Below, one piece after another: positions 1-8,693 of a stretch of DNA of 19,036 nucleotides. The position numbers and the translations under genes were made by a program. Each line of letters opens with the position of its first letter. Position 1 is the first letter of the stretch. Source of the stretch: Beroe ovata (taxonomy: Eukaryota > Ctenophora > Nuda > Beroida > Beroidae). The notes under the pieces were generated by a model. That model worked only from the letters and a program-made list of their open reading frames with translations, was not told the origin of the DNA and ran no database searches. The DNA lies in contig CAMPET010000025.1 in assembly GCA_946803715.1 (NCBI GenBank), positions 206,525-225,560 of the forward strand, read 5' to 3'.

Positions 1-27
1 CATTCGTTCACAATCATTGATCCATAG

Positions 28-228
28 CTTTCAGCCAAACTTGCGATAAGGATTCAGCTTGGGCTGGTGAGGGAACACAAGTGCCCTCTCGTGATTGGAC
101 TTAGATCAAGGTATCCGACCATCTTCTTGAAAATGGCCAGTGGCCACCATAGCTGGCGTTACTGGGACTCGAAAACTGTCAGAGCTGATCTTGATTATCA
201 GATTTTCATATCTTTGTTAAGGTTTCTT
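28..228 (+). other. Open frame at window edge, possible coding exon (unrecognised)
   Basis: Sixty-seven codons stay open between a TAG (25-27) and a TGA (229-231). The frame has no ATG until well inside it. An acceptor-like tttcag ends at 34, and a donor-like AG|GTATCC lies near 111, so an internal exon from about 35 to 111 of a gene entering from the left is possible. The translation contains LAIRIQLGLVREHKCPLVIG and later HHSWRYWDSKTVRADLDY; I recognise no family. The segment looks more GC-rich than the AT-leaning DNA to its right. An open run of this length can occur by chance in 19 kb, so this is a weak candidate. Confidence 0.2.
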
Positions 229-243
229 TGAATTTTGTGTTAC

Positions 244-765
244 CTACCCTAAGCCCTGTGTCAGTGACTTCGTATAAAACGATTGTAAATGTTTGTGATT
301 TGACACGCTTTGGATTGTGGAAAGCATTGTGGAAAACAAAACCTGCCTGTTTTTTGCTGTTCGTGAATAAGTTGCGTTATAGAAACCAAGCGGATAGTTT
401 TTATGTTGATTACATAGTACAGTATAGTACATGCCTGGTCCACATAAAATCTCATAGACATCTTGGCGCCACGATCCTCCCTTCCCATTCCGACATCCTG
501 TCTCTGGTCCATATTTCTGATACGTGTCCCCTGCATCTGCTGATGTGAAACACTGTCCCTGATACTGCATCGCAAACACTGTCCAACCCCTCTCCTCCGC
601 AAACGCTCGACATCCCTCTACTTCAGTTATCCGGGGTCGTATTCCACCAGATATTGCTCTGGTTGATAAATCCTTCCAACAGCCTAAGTGTTTCAGTTCC
701 TCTGCACCTTGACGGATATTTGAATTGTGATTAAGTACGTATGTCGGAAAAATATAATGTGTGCA
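244..765 (-). CDS. Cysteine-rich extracellular WSC-like module, complete copy, partial gene
   Basis: This minus-strand frame is open for 174 codons, from just after a TAA at 766-768 down to 244. The segment 687 to 448 encodes an 80-residue module: it begins LGCWKD..TRAI, then EVEGCRAFAEERGWTVFAMQ, then GQCFTSADAGDTYQKYGPET, then GCRNGKGG..RQDVYEI. Four cysteines (module residues 3, 26, 46 and 65), a TY.KYG motif, the NGKGG turn and the terminal VYEI match, from memory, a module common in secreted or surface proteins of marine invertebrates and loosely like WSC/lectin-type domains; the exact database family should be checked. There is no initiator Met, so it is an exon of a larger gene or a relic. 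A possible acceptor (gtgcag) ends at 702 on this strand. Residues after VYEI (below 448) look unconstrained and may be intron or UTR. A second, broken copy lies at 3584-3851. Confidence 0.6.
   Translation of the reverse strand, partial: CTHYIFPTYVLNHNSNIRQGAEELKHLGCWKDLSTRAISGGIRPRITEVEGCRAFAEERGWTVFAMQYQGQCFTSADAGDTYQKYGPETGCRNGKGGSWRQDVYEILCGPGMYYTVLCNQHKNYPLGFYNATYSRTAKNRQVLFSTMLSTIQSVSNHKHLQSFYTKSLTQGLG
448..600 (-). repeat. Duplicated segment, copy 1 (3' half of the WSC-like module)
   Basis: This 153-bp segment matches 3584-3739 in the same orientation at roughly 89 percent identity by my count (about 16 substitutions in 150 aligned coding bases plus one 3-base indel). Both copies keep the minus-strand reading frame here. 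The matched block starts at the EERGW part of the module and ends at VYEI. Confidence 0.85.
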
Positions 766-768
766 TTA

Positions 769-1765
769 AGCACTCCTTGAAGTAAGTATGGGGCTTTCAA
801 TATCTTTAGCCAGTAAGAAGTACCAGTAGACCTTGTACTTGAAATGGGGGAAAAATAATTCACAAGTCATGGATCATGACTTAAGACTGACCTTGGCAAA
901 TGTGCCAAAAGAGTATCGTCTTTGCCAAGAAGTATGCTAACAGTTGAGTGTGAATACTACGAGACAGACGTAATCGCAGCATCTCTCTACAATCGTAAGA
1001 CCGGTGTGTGGTAAAAAGCTCGATTCATTAGGCAATTAAGAATGATAATTGCTTGATTAGTTAAGGACCCATTATGCTTAAGGACTAAAGGACAAGTATT
1101 AGGACAACTAGATAAAGGATCAGATGTGGTTCACTGCAGATCAGGACTGAGGGGACTGTAGCGGTGGAGAGTAAATTCTTACGTAAGAATTTAATCCGGT
1201 CATTCCATGGGCGGACTTAAACTGTCCCAATGGATCAAGGTTATTCTCATGACGCGACTGAGTAATGAAGGAGTGAAAGTAATAGTGTTTGGAGCACTAG
1301 ACATCGGAGGATTGGCAATATGAATTATTGATGGTAGGTATCGTATATTATAGTAAGCACAGGATCATTCAGCCGGCTGCCACGCCTTATTATAGACAGT
1401 ATTAATGAATAGGTAAGAGATTTAAAAGCAGATGCAATAAAGAGANCCCCCCCCCCCTTCGCAATCTCGATTATCGATTTTCCCCGTGAGACGATGAGAA
1501 CAATAAGGACATGGGTGTGTCATGACGGTTGATTGGTGATACTGGTGCGATGCCTACAAGCATTGACAGATCGCTCAATTTATCTGAGATATAATGCCAA
1601 GATTGACGATAGTAGTGAGAAGAGTAGTATATCACGTATAGCAGATAGGTACTAGGTACTGTAATGAATCGTTCATGAACACAGTGCGTTGTTCGCTCTA
1701 ATGAATCATATTACAATCATGAATCATAGAATGATAAAATATATGTTTATTCTTTGATCTTTCAG
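769..1765. other. Non-coding interval with palindrome and C-run
   Basis: I see no credible coding exon in this kilobase. It probably contains the unlocated 5' exon(s), promoter or intron of the zinc-finger gene that begins to the right. An N at 1446 is followed by an 11-base C run (1447-1457). A 22-bp perfect palindrome is annotated separately at 1172-1193. Confidence 0.5.
1172..1193. promoter_or_regulatory. Perfect 22-bp palindrome centred on TTACGTAA
   Basis: The sequence reads the same on both strands across 22 bases, with the core AATTCTTACGTAAGAATT. The central TTACGTAA is the known optimal dimer site for PAR-bZIP/NFIL3 (and an acceptable C/EBP) factors. It lies about 570 bp upstream of the first traced zinc-finger exon. 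That it works as a regulatory site is inference; the palindrome itself is plain in the sequence. Confidence 0.45.
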
Positions 1766-3264
1766 ATTCGGTTTTTGTGGTCAGTGACGTGCAGACGGAA
1801 GATGTTACGTATCTACCACTACAGGTCAGTACAGCACTTACCGTGACAACAGGACTTACCGTTACTTATCGTCACAACACAGTGACACACCCACTCATAG
1901 CTGTACCGTGGCACTCTTCATTCTCAGGATGATGGTAGAGATGGTGGAGAGATTGGCCCCCCGGAGATACATGGTGCTGTGCATTATCGGGATGACTCCC
2001 CTCCCACAGACATACCGTCCCATCCCAGTGACCGTCGTCCTGACAAATCTCGTCCTGGTGAAGTTCCGTCCATCACTGACATCATACCGTCCATTCCCGA
2101 GATGTCCGAGAACACTTCTCCTCGTCTTCAACCCGGGGAACACAACACTGAACATTACACAGAGGCAGCGTGCTCATCATGCCAGCAGTATTTTGAGAGT
2201 TCCGAGCTGCTTCGCGAGCACAACCTTGCAAAACACGGTGATTTGTTTACGTGTGGTGTTTGTTTCCGGGGCTTTGGCAGTGCGAAATACCTCAAGAGTC
2301 ACGTTACCACGCACCAGCCCAAACAATTCAAATGTGAACAGTGCGGTGACATGTTTACTCGTGCGGCAAGCCTGAGCTCTCATCGCAAACGGATGCATGA
2401 CCGGACCGGGAAGTGTGGCGGTGACCACGAGTGCCACAAATGCAGTGATTGCTCTGCTGTGTTCCGAACGAGTGGTAGTTTGGCGAAACACGAATGTCAG
2501 AAGACACGGAGTTTTGTGTGTCCGTATTGCGAGGCAAGCTTTACGCGTCACACGGGACTCCTGAACCACATGTTGAACAAGGAAAACAGGAGGAAATTCC
2601 CATGCAGTATCTGTAAAAAGTCATTCAATACTCAAGGTGTGTTTGTTCTCCTAACATGAATTAATTTTTACATTTGAATTAAATCCAGAATGAGTATTGA
2701 CTTATTGAGTAAGAATTAAGAAAGGTACCCTATCATTTAATTCGTTAAATTTTATTATTTACCTCGTGGCTGATATATCCGGTGTATTAACATGCGTGAC
2801 ACTTTTCGTATTATGTTACACTATTCCCATACTATGAATACGTCAAGTATATTATCATAATCGCTGTCCCCCGACTCAACTATCCCCCAGCACAATTGAG
2901 GCGTCATGAAAGGGTTCACGTTCCTGAATCCTGGTTCAAGTGTGATGCATGTGGGAGCAAATACGCGTCAGCTAGCGGGCTACGGTCTCACAACATCCAG
3001 AAACACAACGGACATACTCCGGTAGGTATGATTATTGGTTGAATGATGATCTTATTCTCACCATGAACGAAACCTCATGAACATTCATAAGTCGATCATT
3101 TTCAGAATTCATTACCACCCAAACGGAGGTTAACATCAGATCAATTACGAAAGCGTCGTCAACATCGTCAGTATCGCGATGAGTGTTCGCAGACGACGGC
3201 GATTTCCTCCACCTCTACCAATCCACAGGACAGTACAATGACTCATTCCGAGGATAGCGCTTGA
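1766..3264 (+). CDS. C2H2 zinc-finger protein (5' end not located)
   Basis: Probable nuclear DNA- or RNA-binding protein. Traced exons are 1766-1824, 1928-2636, 2891-3021 and 3106-3264 (TGA at 3262-3264), with consistent phases and GT..AG introns of 103, 254 and 84 bp. The first short exon (SVFVVSDVQTEDVTYLPLQ) enters one base into a codon, so an upstream exon with the start codon is missing from my model. After a Pro/Ser/Asp-rich, low-complexity segment come seven finger units, starting near 2171. Units 1-3, 6 and 7 have C-x2-C-x12-H-x3-5-H spacing. Unit 6 (CSICKKSF...HERVH) is completed only by splicing at 2636/2891, which supports that junction. Unit 4 ends KHEC with abnormal spacing, and unit 5 (CPYCEASF..) lacks a second histidine. 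There are no clear TGEKP linkers. The last exon has a basic stretch (PPKRRL, LRKRRQHRQ) that could be a nuclear signal. I do not recognise a specific orthologue. Confidence 0.85.
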
Positions 3265-3519
3265 CTAGCTTGTCTAGATAAAAGATTTTGTGTAGATAAT
3301 GGAAACCCTAGAGTCCGTCTACATGAAGATCGTGGGTTAATGAATAGCAAATACACAATTTGTGTATATCTGAATTAGAATGTTTCGCTCTTGTGAGGAA
3401 TGCGCTAAATCACACACTTGGTGAAAACCCGATATATCATGATTCTTGTTCAAATCATAATATTTGAATCGGAACTTTGTGATCATTATTGCTCACGCCG
3501 CTCGATCGGCTTGAATTCC

Positions 3520-3525
3520 AATAAA
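3520..3525 (+). terminator. Candidate polyadenylation signal AATAAA
   Basis: A canonical AATAAA lies 256 bases after the zinc-finger stop codon, on the coding strand. It could end that transcript. It also lies just past the lower-coordinate end of the broken minus-strand module copy, for which it is on the wrong strand. Confidence 0.35.
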
Positions 3526-3583
3526 CAGTATCATGAGTTGAACGTAGTAAATCTGATCACAAACCTTGCCCTCTACATTGCAC

Positions 3584-3739
3584 AATCTCGTAGACACCCT
3601 GCCGCCACACTCCTCCCTTCCCATTCCGACATCCTGTCTCTGGCCCATATTCCTGATACGTGTCCCCTGCATCTGCTGATGTGAAACATTCTCCCTGATT
3701 CTGTACGGCAAATATAACAGTCCAACCCCTCTCCTCTGC
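3584..3739 (-). repeat. Duplicated segment, copy 2
   Basis: Same-orientation partner of 448-600, about 3.1 kb away, with the zinc-finger gene between them. One in-frame codon is extra compared with copy 1 (an Ile codon in TVIFAVQ). Similarity fades quickly on both sides of the block. Confidence 0.85.
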
Positions 3740-3741
3740 AC

Positions 3742-3816
3742 GAAAGGGGTACAAAAGGGGCACGAAGGGGGCAAAAAGGTGGCGCCCTTGGGGCACACAC
3801 CGGGCAAAAAGGGGGA
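3742..3816. repeat. G-run-rich degenerate repeat
   Basis: Six G runs of three to five bases occur in about 70 bp on the + strand (3746-3749, 3757-3760, 3767-3771, 3790-3793, 3802-3804, 3811-3815). They are separated mostly by A-rich spacers such as tacaaaa and caaaaa. The unit is roughly 11-13 bp and imperfect. It occupies the missing middle of the broken module copy and fits the loose pattern for a G-quadruplex. Confidence 0.6.
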
Positions 3817-4043
3817 TTATTGTCAGCCCAACAGCCCAATTGTTTTAACATGCATATTAGATCGAGGTCAGCACCTTTAAAAGTTTGAAATATGTAAATA
3901 TTTCAAAAATTATATATCAACTGTGATTATGTGAAGCCAAAATGGAGATGAACACACGGAACCATTGGTAGTTCTAGCGATTCTCATCAACTAAGCTGTT
4001 ATTGGGAAGGATACAATCATATAAATAACCTTTTAGCGATTTC

Positions 4044-4114
4044 TTTATAAGTCACGTCACGGAAGAAGGTGTGAAGAAATGCTGCAGATCCGCTAGCCTG
4101 GCAAAGAGGGCGGG
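4044..4114 (+). promoter_or_regulatory. Candidate ATG7 promoter elements
   Basis: Upstream of the ATG7 start there is a TATA-like TTTATAA (4044-4050), directly followed by GTCACGTCAC (4051-4060), which is one base from the TFEB/CLEAR consensus GTCACGTGAC and also holds a CRE half-site. A GC-box-like GGGCGGG lies at 4108-4114. The changed base breaks the CACGTG core, so TFEB binding is doubtful. The transcription start is not visible, and a 5' UTR intron cannot be excluded. Confidence 0.3.
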
Positions 4115-4328
4115 AGGGAGCTAGGGTTTAATTGTTGCTTATTCCACAAGGGTGATATATCTTTAGGAAAGTGGCAAAAGAGGATGAGTGGCCAGATCAA
4201 ACCATGTTCTTTTGTCATGCTAAACTCTGTGACCGTCTCGATTAGAAGTTCTGAGTCTTGGATATATAATTATTCATAGGGTTGAGACAAATTGTTACCT
4301 GTTGATCATCACTACTACCGTTTAGGGC

Positions 4329-7300
4329 ATGTCCACACTTCAGTATGTGCCCTTTATCAGTTCTATTGACCACACGTTTTGGTCACAGCTCAATTCAAAG
4401 AAACTAGATGAACTGAAGCTGGAAGAGAGACCCTTGCAACTTACGGCGTTTTACACAAATGGTAAGCTGAGTCACAATTAAATTAATATCCTTCCCCTGA
4501 GACTAAGTGAAAAATAGAGCTCCGGACATAATGTGAACACTGAACAATCATACTTCAGATTGCAAGCCGGGTTTCCCAGCCCATATGACGCTGTCATATG
4601 ACAGTTTCACTGAACAGACGCGGGAAACGCCCTATTGGGGCCATATCCTCAACACAAACACCATCGAGGATTTCAAAGCCAAAGATTTCAACGCACTTTT
4701 GAACGAAGTCGGTATGAAGGTGAATAGTGATTGATTGACTCCTGAATTTGAACTGCGTTGAACTATGTTTTCGGTTTAAGAGACGCTATTCCTAGCATAT
4801 TTCAGATCTGGAACTCTATAACTGACAAGAGCGCGTTAACCGACCCAACTTTGCTGAATCAGTTCTATTGTGTCTGTTTCGCAGATCTCAAGAAATACCG
4901 ATATAACTACTGGTTCTGTTTTCCTGCATTTGTTACCAACACCACTCTGATTAGGAGGGATGTTGTCCAGTCCATGTTTACAGATGAACAGAAAGATAAA
5001 ATATTGTCCAGTTTAAGTGGAGGTAAATTGATTGATTTGCAAGTGTCGTTCATTTACAACCAAACAGACATACGATATCATTAGCAGACACGAACGAATA
5101 TAAAACGGTCTTCGTGCTATTGCTAGCTTTTGTCCTTTGAATTTACATGATTTCGCGCGCACGTACGTTTTTTCTGAAAGTTGGCGTGACGCGCGAGAAC
5201 AATGATAACAAATTCTTCTTCCCTCGACTTGTAACTAAATCATGAGCACTGCGTTTATTATTTGTAATTCATAATCATTATGGACGCAGTGGATACTGAA
5301 TGATCATCATTCTTATCTATAATATCAGGGGTATCATTTCTTGGCGCAGACTTCAACGCTATCTCTGATGAAAGTGTCAAGATCAACTCCAATGTGGGTG
5401 CAATCGATTGTCATGTTATACTGTTGAGTGTTGTATCATGTCATTGTGACAATTCATCACCGTGTCATGAATATTCCACACAGGAGTACATTGTGGTACG
5501 TGATCCCAGCACAGATACCGAGCACCCTGGCTGGCCGTTGAGGAACATTTTAACACTTGTTTCCTACCATCTGTGAGTCCCCATATTATCATCTCACTTC
5601 CCAGTAGACAAGCCCTAAACTGGATACGTATAATATAAGACTAGATTAAAACAGTTTCTAACCATCTTCAGAAAGGAGAAAAGGGTAGTTAAGATTGTGT
5701 GTCTGCGAGAGGATACGTCCAGTGGCCAAAGAAACATTGATCATTCGCTATATCTAGAGGTTGAACTCGAGCCCTTATCCAGTCCAGGTACTTATTTGTG
5801 CAAACACACTCCACTTTTCCGCATCTGTCTATAGTAAATTTGATCTACAATAGTAAGCTTGATCTTTCCCTAATCACAATACTTCAGATATGCCTAAGGT
5901 GGTAGGTTGGGAGCGAAATGCGAAAGGGAAATTAGCTGCTAAATTTGTTGACCTCTCAGCTTCAATGGACCCAGCTAAGTAAGTGACGTACTATGGTGGA
6001 TAAGAAGGGCCACAACTGACAATAATTTGACCCTTCTTGATCCATACACGTGGATCCATACACGTGGATCACTGAGTTCAGCCTAGGTGGCCCTTCTGAT
6101 CCACCTTGCGCTTCTCTGGGGTCAAGTCGGAGTTGCGTTACCCTCCTGATCCACCTCCATGGATCAGAAGGGTAAAATTGTATTTTTCAGAGGTAAAATT
6201 CTGTGTGACCCTCCTGATTCACCATAGACAATATTTCTTGAATTCTTTCCAAGACTTATTTGCGATACGGAATCATTATTCCATTGGAGGTGGTCCAACA
6301 AATGTGGGCTGATAAATGAGGGGTGACGTAGAGGCGATGCGCTGGATGTTAACCTCGTGTACCACTTCAGAATATCTGAGTCGTCAGTTAATTTGAACCT
6401 TAAATTAATGAGATGGCGGCTCTTACCTCAACTAGACCTGGAAGTTCTCCAGAAACTCAGGGTTTTAGTACTCGGTAGTGGTACTCTTGGGTGTAACGTT
6501 GCTCGATGCCTGCTTGTGAGTTTTAACCCGCTCCGACCATTTGATCGCTTGATGTTTATTCCAAACTGCACGTCATGAACAGACATTATTCCGAATGATG
6601 CAAGTTTCACTTCAGGGCTGGGGAGTTAAGAACATCACGATGCTTGATAATGGAAAAATATCGTATAGTAACCCTGTACGGCAGAGCCTCTTTGATTTTG
6701 CCGACTGCGGGAAAGCAAAGGCGGAAACAGCAGCTCAGAAAATAACCCAGATAAATCCTAGCGCTGTGAGCAATGAAATTTATCATTATTACACCGATAA
6801 GTTACGAGATATGAGTCAACGACAATTGAAATGTGGCAGAATAATATTTCAATTATTTTCTCCTCTCCGTGAAAATATCCGCTGATCAGGAAGCGACGGG
6901 CGTGACCCTCTCCATACCAATGCCGGGTCACCCAGTGTCCAAGCTGGAGGAGTCTCGTGTGAGATCGGATATTGCCAAGTTTGAGAGCCTCGTCGACAGG
7001 GCGGATGTTGTGTTCCTCCTTACTGACACAAGGGAATCGAGATGGTTACCTACGCTAATCTGCTCGGAGAAGCACAAGGTAATTATTGAGAATTATTCCT
7101 AATTATTGGGAACCATCGGGAATTATTATCACAGCATGAACATATAACTGATCGATTTGATTATTTGCACTTTCCGCAACCAAAAATTTCATTATATGCA
7201 GATCTGTATCAACAGTGCACTGGGATTTGACACCTATCTCGTGATGAGGCACGGAGTCAAGTCGGAGACGGAGGAGTTACTCGTCCCCGAGATGGGGACT

Positions 7301-8693
7301 CGACAGATACCCGGTACCCAACTGGGGTGTTACTTTTGTAACGACGTGGTCGCCCCTAGTGATGTGAGTGTGAATTTCATGAATATCTGGGAGTTTGTAA
7401 TATCCACATCCTTTGATTGTATGTACTCTGTACGCACCTATGATCATAGCTCAAAATAGTGCAATATTTATCGCCGTCGCGTTTTTAATATCATTTTAGC
7501 GAAACTCGGAAACTCTCTTCCCTCTCTCTTTCTCTTTAGAACATTCCCTTTCCTAGGTGCTTTCTTGCAACCTAATCTAGTCCATATAGCACTCATCGCA
7601 AAAACGGATAACTTGATACATGCCTTTCTAAAGATGCCTAGTTTGGGCAGTTTAACCCCATTTAAACCCCTTTCTTCCCCCAGTCTACCAAAGACCGAAC
7701 GCTGGATCAGATGTGTACAGTAACGCGACCTGGTAACGCCTACATCGCCGCCTCCCTCGCCGTTGAGCTTATGGTGTCAATCTTGCAACACCCCCTGAGG
7801 GTACGCACATACTGACACACTTTTCTTATATACAAATCGTATCATATCAGTGATCAAATTCTAATGATGAGAGATAGTTAGTTAATTCTCTTTTGACTCT
7901 GTTTACAAATGAAATCAAATGATCAGATCAAATTCTGTTAAGGGCATATTCTGTTGAATTCACCGCAGGGCCACGCTCCCTCGACCATAGACCTGAACGA
8001 TGATTCTCTGGACAGTTGCCTGGGTCGCATTCCTCACCAGATTCGGGGGTTCTTGGCACACTTTTCCGCCGTGCAACCAGCAGCTCACGCATTCGACAAG
8101 TGCACTGCGTGTTCTAACGAGGTAACTCATATCCCCAAACAGAGGGAAGTTCACCGACTCGAGCCCTACCACTTTCACACGGGTTAACCACCCTAAACAC
8201 CTTCCCTTAGGTACCACCCTCTCTTATGCACCACCCTCCCTTTTAATCCAATACTTCCACTTCAAGCAGCGATAACTGCCCCTCCCCCTGACCTCACAAT
8301 CTCACTAAACTCTCGCTAAACTTCCACTTCTACTGCAGGTGATCAGCAAATACAGGAGTGGTGGCGTAGACTTTCTCATGGAAGTGTTCAACACGGCAAA
8401 CTACCTGGAACAAGTCTCAGGTCTTGCTAACATGCTGGAAAACACCGATTTTAATGAGGTAATATACCCAATGTATTATTAGTTATTATAGATCGGAGGA
8501 GCTTGCCTATTACTCAATTAGGTAACCCCCCGAAACCGTTTTTATTTATCTTTTGTCTACACAAAAGGTAATTGTTGTTCTCAGAATCAGTGTTTCGACG
8601 ATAAAAAATCATTTGCCTACCCGTTTTCAAGTCTATTTTAAAGTCTACTATCTTTAGGTTTGGGAGTTCGATTCGGATCTAGACTCGGATTAA
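4329..8693 (+). CDS. ATG7: ATG7, autophagy E1-like activating enzyme, complete, 15 exons
   Basis: Cytosolic E1-like enzyme that adenylates ATG8/LC3 and ATG12 and passes them as thioesters to ATG3 and ATG10. Exons: 4329-4461, 4559-4719, 4806-5022, 5329-5393, 5484-5572, 5672-5787, 5888-5978, 6371-6515, 6616-6765, 6890-7078, 7202-7363, 7684-7800, 7969-8121, 8339-8458, 8658-8693. All introns are GT..AG with consistent phase, giving 647 residues (human about 700). The N-terminal domain opens [11 protein letters not shown] and includes [21 protein letters not shown] and PGWPLRN. The E1 domain follows: VLGSGTLG (about 324-331), D350 and SNPVRQ (357-362) for ATP/Mg, DTRESRWLP, CxxC at C495/C498, catalytic Cys about C517 in [10 protein letters not shown], and CxxC at C590/C593 completing the zinc site. 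It ends in an acidic tail, [11 protein letters not shown]. The start fits the family's start. Intron 4 (5394-5483) is a choice: it is 90 nt with no in-frame stop, so keeping it would add 30 residues. Its translation does not resemble ATG7, so I splice it. Confidence 0.96.
5394..5483 (+). other. ATG7: ATG7 intron 4, frame-neutral (90 nt, open)
   Basis: The interval starts GTGGGT and ends CACAG, has a length divisible by three and no stop codon in the ATG7 frame. Translation would give a Cys/His-containing stretch beginning [12 protein letters not shown], which has no counterpart in the ATG7 proteins I know. Neighbouring introns are of similar size (97, 86, 99 and 100 bp), which supports an intron. 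Retention would be tolerated by the reading frame. Confidence 0.6.
5991..6227. mobile_element. MITE-like element inside ATG7 intron 7
   Basis: The left end (5991-6012, starting CTATGGTGGATAAGAAGGG) and the reverse complement of the right end (6206-6227, starting CTATGGTGAATCAGGAGGG) match at 18 of 22 positions. The motif CCCTTCTGATCCACC or its complement recurs about six times inside (near 5996, 6031, 6091, 6141, 6160 and 6209). There is no coding capacity, and I see no clear target-site duplication. Without this 237-bp piece, intron 7 would be about 155 bp, close to its neighbours. Small size, terminal inverted repeats and subterminal motifs fit a non-autonomous DNA transposon; the superfamily cannot be assigned. 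Confidence 0.6.
6039..6066. repeat. Two tandem copies of a 14-bp CACGTG-bearing unit
   Basis: The unit GATCCATACACGTG occurs twice head to tail (6039-6052 and 6053-6066), followed by another GATC. It lies within the MITE-like element in ATG7 intron 7, and each copy contains an E-box CACGTG. Confidence 0.9.

Larger units (their letters stand above)
3573..3851 (-). pseudogene. Broken second copy of the WSC-like module
   Basis: On the minus strand the opening MLKQLGCWADNN (from 3851; LGCW from 3839) matches the start LKHLGCWKD of the complete copy. The block 3739-3584 matches its second half (AEERGWTVIFAVQ, then GECFTSADAGDTYQEYGPET, then GCRNGKGG..RQGVYEI). The two halves lie in different frames. 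Between them, the part that in copy 1 carries the S-T-R-A-I stretch and the EVEGCR cysteine is absent, and a C/T-run repeat fills the space (about 3742-3816). After VYEI the frame stops within a few codons. I read this as a decayed duplicate. The alternative, two separate exons with the repeat in an intron, is less likely, because the first half would be only about ten residues and I see no splice sites. Confidence 0.55.

Noticed and set aside
228-548. 106-codon plus-strand ORF and its similar partner at 3418-3684
   Set aside because: Their shared ends (IPDTCPLHLLM-type) are the antisense of the conserved minus-strand module; the upstream halves do not match each other.
1895-2569. Minus-strand and alternate-frame ORFs over the zinc-finger exon (including 1908-2375 on +)
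   Set aside because: They are shadows of the zinc-finger frame; the fingers and splice phases fit only one frame.
4584-4613. Inverted CATATGAC repeats in ATG7 exon 2
   Set aside because: They encode the conserved MTLSYDSF region; the symmetry is probably incidental.
4711-4712. Earlier donor GGTATGA for ATG7 exon 2
   Set aside because: Using it shifts the frame into exon 3; the donor at 4720 joins VGMK to IWNSIT in line with other ATG7 proteins.
6106-6312. 68-codon ORF in ATG7 intron 7
   Set aside because: It lies mostly in the MITE-like element, between well-supported ATG7 exons, and has no family resemblance.
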